Shown in pieces: positions 59,759-63,261 of a stretch of 63,261 bases of DNA (its first letter is position 1; each line of letters opens with the position of its first letter). Made by a program: the position numbers and the translations under genes. A model generated the notes under the pieces. The model searched no databases, was not told the origin of the DNA, and was given only the letters and a program-made list of their open reading frames with translations. Source of the DNA: JAIRTY01 sp050257395 (GTDB lineage Bacteria > Actinomycetota > Actinomycetes > Streptosporangiales > Streptosporangiaceae); contig JBLMWU010000186.1 of assembly GCA_050257395.1 (NCBI GenBank), positions 1-63,261 on the forward strand. Direction: 5' to 3'.

Positions 59759-61372
59759 TCAGGTGCCGCTGGCGGCCGCGCCCGCTGACGGGGTGCCCGC
59801 TGACGGGGCACCCGCGGTCAGCTCGAACAGGCGCCGCCGCTGGGTCTTGCCCGAACCGGTACGCGGGATCGCGCCGATGAACTCGAACCTGGCCGGCCCT
59901 TTCCACTCCGCCAGCTGCTCGCGGACGAACGCGCGCACGGCGGGCTCGTCGAAGGAACCCGGTTCAGCCAGCACCACGAACGCGACCGGGACCTCGCCCA
60001 GGGACGGGTGCGGCTCGCCTGCGACCGCGGCGTCCAGGATCGCCGGGTGCCGCACCAGCACCTGCTCGACCTCGGCCGGGTAGATGTTCTCCCCGCCGCG
60101 GATGATGAGCTCCTTGATCCGGCCGGTGACGGTCAGGTAGCCGCACTCGTCGGACCTGGCCAGGTCGCCGCTGTGGTACCAGCCGCCGCGCAGCGCCTGC
60201 GCGGTCGCCTCGGGCTGCCCGTGATACCCGAGCATGACCTGAGGCCCGCGCACGATCAGTTCTCCTTCGCCGCCCTGCGGGACATCCTCGCCGGTGGCCG
60301 GGTCCACCAGCCGGACCGCGCAGCCCGGGACCGGGATGCCGCATGAGCCGGGCGGCCTGCTGCCGCCGAGCCAGTTCATGGTGACCATGGTCGACGTCTC
60401 GGTGATGCCGTACCCGTCCAGCAGCGGCACCCCGGCTGCCTGCTCGAACCGCTGGCAAAGGCCGGCGCCCAGGATCGCGCCCGCGCTGACGCAGACCCGC
60501 AGCGAAGGAGCGCCGAGCGGCTCGCCGCCGAGCGCCTGGACCAGGTAGTCGAACATGGTGGGCACGCCGGGCAGCACGGTGCCCGGCCCGTTGCGGACCT
60601 CCGCGATGACCCGGGCGGGGGAGAACCGGGGCAGCAGCCGCTGGGTGCAGCCCACCGCCACCGGGGCCAGCACGGTGAGGTCCAGCGCGTACGAGTGGAA
60701 CAGCGGCAGCGCCGACACGATGACGTCGCTGGCGGTGAGCCTGAGCGCGGGCGCCCAGCAGGCCGCCACCACCCACAGGCAGGAGTGCTGGCTCAGCAGC
60801 ACGCCCTTGGGGCGGCCGGTGGTGCCGGAGGTGTACAGCATGAACGCGGGCGCGTGCAGCGGCAGCGAGTCCGGCGGCGGGCCCGGCGGCGGGCTGGCGG
60901 CCAGGTCCTCGTACGCCAGCAGGTCCCCGGCGCCCGCCGGGCGCGGGCCGGCCGCCTGGCCCGCTGGCTGGCCGGCCACGATCAGCCGGACGTCCCGGCT
61001 GCCCGGCAGCAGGCCCGTGACCCGGCCGAGCAGCCGGTCGTCGGTGATCAGCAGGCCCGCGCCGCAGTCCCCGATCATGTAGGCGAGCTCGCCGTCACCA
61101 GCCTGGGCGTTCAGGCACACGGCGACGGCGCCCGCGCGAACGGCGGCCAGGTAGGACTCGGCGACCTCGACCCGGTTCCCCATCACGATCGCCACGCAGC
61201 CGCCGGCCGCGCCCAGGGCCGCGAGGTGCCCGGCCAGCCTGCCGGTTCGCTCGTGCAGCTCCGCCCAGCTGCGGGTGACCTCATCGTCCTGGAACGCGGG
61301 CTGGCCGCCGCGGGCGGCGGCGTGCCCGGCCAGCAGCTCCCACACCGGCCTGATCAGGTCTGTCCGCAGCAT
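59759..61372 (-). CDS. AMP-forming acyl-CoA synthetase (ANL superfamily)
   Basis: 537 residues from the ATG at 61372. Motifs are YTSGTTGRPKG (phosphate loop), YGITETSTMV, a GDLA core (A8 hinge region) and the catalytic Lys in PRTGSGKTQRR. It activates a carboxylic acid as acyl-AMP then acyl-CoA. It is convergent with the molybdenum hydroxylase operon and supplies the CoA-activation step the neighbouring enoyl-CoA hydratase requires. The substrate is unknown. Confidence 0.93.
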   Translation of the reverse strand: MLRTDLIRPVWELLAGHAAARGGQPAFQDDEVTRSWAELHERTGRLAGHLAALGAAGGCVAIVMGNRVEVAESYLAAVRAGAVAVCLNAQAGDGELAYMIGDCGAGLLITDDRLLGRVTGLLPGSRDVRLIVAGQPAGQAAGPRPAGAGDLLAYEDLAASPPPGPPPDSLPLHAPAFMLYTSGTTGRPKGVLLSQHSCLWVVAACWAPALRLTASDVIVSALPLFHSYALDLTVLAPVAVGCTQRLLPRFSPARVIAEVRNGPGTVLPGVPTMFDYLVQALGGEPLGAPSLRVCVSAGAILGAGLCQRFEQAAGVPLLDGYGITETSTMVTMNWLGGSRPPGSCGIPVPGCAVRLVDPATGEDVPQGGEGELIVRGPQVMLGYHGQPEATAQALRGGWYHSGDLARSDECGYLTVTGRIKELIIRGGENIYPAEVEQVLVRHPAILDAAVAGEPHPSLGEVPVAFVVLAEPGSFDEPAVRAFVREQLAEWKGPARFEFIGAIPRTGSGKTQRRRLFELTAGAPSAGTPSAGAAASGT

Positions 61373-61388
61373 CGCGGCCCCGCTCTTG

Positions 61389-62228
61389 TCAGGGCTTACG
61401 GCCGACCGCCGCCCACATCGGCAGCGGGTTCGGGGCCTGCTGCTCGGCGGTGGGCCCGGGCCGCCACTGCGGCAGCTGGACCACCCCGGGCTCGACCACG
61501 TCCAGGCCGTCGAGCAACTCCGCCACCTCGGCCTGGCTGCGGAGGTAGACGTTCTGGTTCATGCGCTGGCTCAGCTCGCGGAACGTCTCCGCCATCTGGT
61601 CGCCGTACACGTCGCGTGCGAGGTGGGTCAGGGCCAGGTAGCTGCCGGGAACGAGCCTGCCCAGGAGCGTCGCGATGGTCTGCTCGGGGCGCTCCTCGGG
61701 CGCGAAGAAGTGCAGCACGCCGAAGAGCATGGTCGCGACGGGCCGGGTGAAGTCGAGGGTCCCGGCGGCCTTGTCCAGCACCGGGCCCGGGTCCCGCAGG
61801 TCGCCGAAGATGTAGGCGGTGGCGCCCTCCGGGGTGCTGCTCAGCAGCTTGTGCGAGTGGGCCAGCACGATCGGGTCGTGGTCCACGTAGACGATCCGGG
61901 CCTCCGGCGCCAGCCGCTGCGCGACCTGGTGGGTGTTGTTCTCGGTCGGGATGCCGGTCCCGATGTCCAGGAACTGCCGCACGCCCTCGCCCACCAGGTA
62001 GGCCACCACCCGGCCGAGCAGGGCGCGGTGAGCCCGCACGTCGGCACGCACGCCGTCGATGCCGCCCGGCCAGGTCTGGTACGCACGCTCGGCGGCCTGC
62101 CGGTCCACAGCGAAGTTGGCCTTGCCGCCCAGCAGGTAGTCGTAGACCCGCGCCACGTGCGCCACGCCGGTGTCGATCTCGGGCCACGGCTCCCGGTCAG
62201 GACCGGAAACTGCTGCGTTGTCCGCCAC
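61389..62228 (-). CDS. SAM-dependent methyltransferase, DUF574 family (second copy)
   Basis: 279 residues from a GTG at 62228, chosen because GGAAAGG lies about seven bases upstream; the frame extends to 62318 without support. It has the same features as the copy at 2461: RVYDYLLGGKANF, FLDIGTGIPTENN, VYVDHDP and FGVLHFF. It ends 16 bp after the acyl-CoA ligase start on the same strand. The family often occurs beside DUF397 proteins, one of which is at 63027. Confidence 0.9.
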   Translation of the reverse strand: MADNAAVSGPDREPWPEIDTGVAHVARVYDYLLGGKANFAVDRQAAERAYQTWPGGIDGVRADVRAHRALLGRVVAYLVGEGVRQFLDIGTGIPTENNTHQVAQRLAPEARIVYVDHDPIVLAHSHKLLSSTPEGATAYIFGDLRDPGPVLDKAAGTLDFTRPVATMLFGVLHFFAPEERPEQTIATLLGRLVPGSYLALTHLARDVYGDQMAETFRELSQRMNQNVYLRSQAEVAELLDGLDVVEPGVVQLPQWRPGPTAEQQAPNPLPMWAAVGRKP

Positions 62229-63026
62229 GATCTGCCTTTCCGCGAGCGCACGGGTGCCCAAAGCCTGGCCGGCCGCAGTGCCATTGATTGTGCTGATTAT
62301 CCAGTCGCTGCGGAGCATAGGGCAAGGCGGTTAGGCGCGCTGGCGGGCCGGGCAAACCCGGGCTGGCAAACCTGGGGGGCAACCTGCGCGCGGATCGTCC
62401 GGGATCCGGAACCATTCACGGCGGCCCGGCACGGCGGCGGCGTGACGGGGCGGCAGGCGGCCCACGGCGGGGCGGCGGGGCCGGGCAGTCTCGCCGCGCC
62501 GTGCCCGGTCCGGGGGCCGGCCAGGATTCCCCGGCCGGCCAGGCAACCGCAGCCGGGGTCCGGCAGTCATAACCGGTGACCCGCCACCCACGCGGGTCCT
62601 CGCAATCGCGACACAGTTTGGTCGTCATACAGCTATCGTGAACATACAGAGATCCGTACAGTCCGCATATGACAGCCGTTGAGGTCTGTGGATGATTAGC
62701 CGTTCTGTACACACGATGGCGGACGGCTGCTGCACTGGCATCAAGGACTGGCCGCTGACGATGCGGTGACACTGCTGGCCGGGTGGACCGAACTGGGGCG
62801 GGTGACAGTTCCTCCGGCTGATTACGGGCTCCTGATGACCGCGCGGGCTGTCACGCCTGTGGTGTGACATGACTCACGCGGTCACGCATGGCCCGGGAAC
62901 ACCGGATCGATGGCGGTCACTGGGCCGCCCCATCAGACCCGGGTCCGGCGGTGCAACCCCGCCCCGCCGCCGCGCAGGCCGGCCTGCGCCCCAACCGAAC
63001 TGCCGGAGACTAAAGAGGTACCCAAG
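62229..63026. other. Divergent intergenic region without a convincing gene
   Basis: About 800 bp between the DUF574 methyltransferase and DUF397 genes. 62620-62720 is markedly AT-richer, with ACAG direct repeats (CATACAGAGATCCGTACAG). It probably holds promoters for both sides. A 55-codon open frame (62700-62867, plus strand) looks weakly coding but has no start. Confidence 0.5.
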
Positions 63027-63230
63027 GTGAACCAGGAAAAGTACACGGGCTGGCACAAATCCACCTACAGCGGCAATGCCAACAGTTGCGTGGAGGTTGC
63101 TCACGCCACTGACGGCGCAGTGGGCGTGCGCGACACCAAGCAGCACGGCCGGGGACCAGTGCTCGAATTCTCGCCGGATGAATGGCAGATCTTTGTGACT
63201 GGCATCAAGAACGGCGAGTTCGCCGGGTAA
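63027..63230 (+). CDS. DUF397 protein
   Basis: 67 residues from a GTG at 63027 behind GAGGT. The sequence WHKSTYSGNANSCVEVA, then VGVRDTKQHGRGPVLEFSP and EWQIFVTGIKNGEF, matches the DUF397 family throughout. These small proteins are usually encoded next to XRE regulators of the WhiJ type, acting as partners or antagonists in developmental control. The regulator partner would lie beyond the right edge. Confidence 0.93.
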   Translation: MNQEKYTGWHKSTYSGNANSCVEVAHATDGAVGVRDTKQHGRGPVLEFSPDEWQIFVTGIKNGEFAG

Positions 63231-63249
63231 GGCCACCCGGCGCAGCGGC

Positions 63250-63261
63250 GGGGGGGGGGGG
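63250..63261. other. Terminal poly-G run, probably an assembly artefact
   Basis: Twelve G in a row close the window and CCCCCCGGGG opens it. Both ends look like low-quality read tails at contig ends rather than biology. Confidence 0.5.

Noticed and set aside
62700..62867. 55-codon open frame on the plus strand with fairly high G/C at third positions
   Set aside because: It begins right after a TAG and has no start codon with a ribosome site. It may be a remnant; not supported as a gene.

Overview
The window is very GC-rich (third codon positions are almost all G or C), with frequent GTG and TTG starts and many 4-base ATGA/GTGA/TTGA gene overlaps. Its gene set (a GpgS-type glucosyl-3-phosphoglycerate synthase, a DUF397 protein, two DUF574-type SAM methyltransferases, SigE-family sigma factor, a membrane-anchored Ser/Thr kinase, MerR/XRE/LacI regulators, molybdenum hydroxylase) points to a soil-type filamentous actinomycete. 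I cannot fix the genus. No tRNA, rRNA, CRISPR array, transposase or prophage gene was seen. Poly-C/G runs at both extremities suggest the window is a whole contig.

Layout. (1) 1-3.3 kb, minus strand: truncated SWIM-zinc-finger protein, Ser/Thr kinase and DUF574 methyltransferase. (2) 3.7-10.6 kb: a two-component system (OmpR-type regulator and kinase) surrounded by a large secreted Ala/Thr-rich protein, an NAD-dependent epimerase and a secreted Met-rich HAF-repeat protein. The intergenic regions of all four units carry the same 11-bp-spaced direct repeat, so this looks like a small regulon. (3) 10.65-19.8 kb, minus strand: sigma factor, anti-sigma-like membrane protein, then a five-gene, fully overlapping cluster SWIM - DUF5691 - MoxR AAA+ ATPase - DUF5682 - VWA. 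This is the most system-like, least understood part of the window. (4) 19.9-24 kb: hydrolase-LuxR fusion regulator, methanethiol S-methyltransferase (mddA), an unlisted 38-residue Cys-rich protein, and a secreted sedolisin protease interrupted by one in-frame amber codon.

(5) 24.3-32.3 kb: two overlapping MetE-core paralogues behind a GntR-like palindrome, an exported amidohydrolase, a stand-alone NDP-forming acyl-CoA synthetase alpha-like protein, a MerR regulator with a clear operator and its coupled membrane partner, and a tiny CBM48-like protein. (6) 32.3-43.7 kb: an amide/peptide utilisation island. A divergent amidase and M14 deacylase face an operon of oligopeptide ABC transporter (binding protein, two permeases, two ATPases), D-aminopeptidase, LacI regulator and acetamidase/formamidase. 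(7) 43.7-51.7 kb: CarD-like small protein, orphan NitT/TauT-type binding lipoprotein, a histidine-kinase remnant, recQ, gpgS, an XRE regulator divergent from a SnoaL-like protein across a perfect palindrome, and a repeat-rich gene-poor stretch.

(8) 51.7-61.4 kb: a catabolic island. A cholesterol-oxidase-like GMC flavoprotein is divergent from an operon of metallo-beta-lactamase hydrolase, an SDR lacking its Ser-Tyr-Lys catalytic residues, molybdenum hydroxylase large subunit, enoyl-CoA hydratase, FAD subunit and 2Fe-2S subunit, closed by a convergent acyl-CoA ligase. The set suggests hydroxylation, CoA activation and ring or chain degradation of an unidentified substrate. (9) 61.4 kb to the end: second DUF574 methyltransferase and a DUF397 protein.
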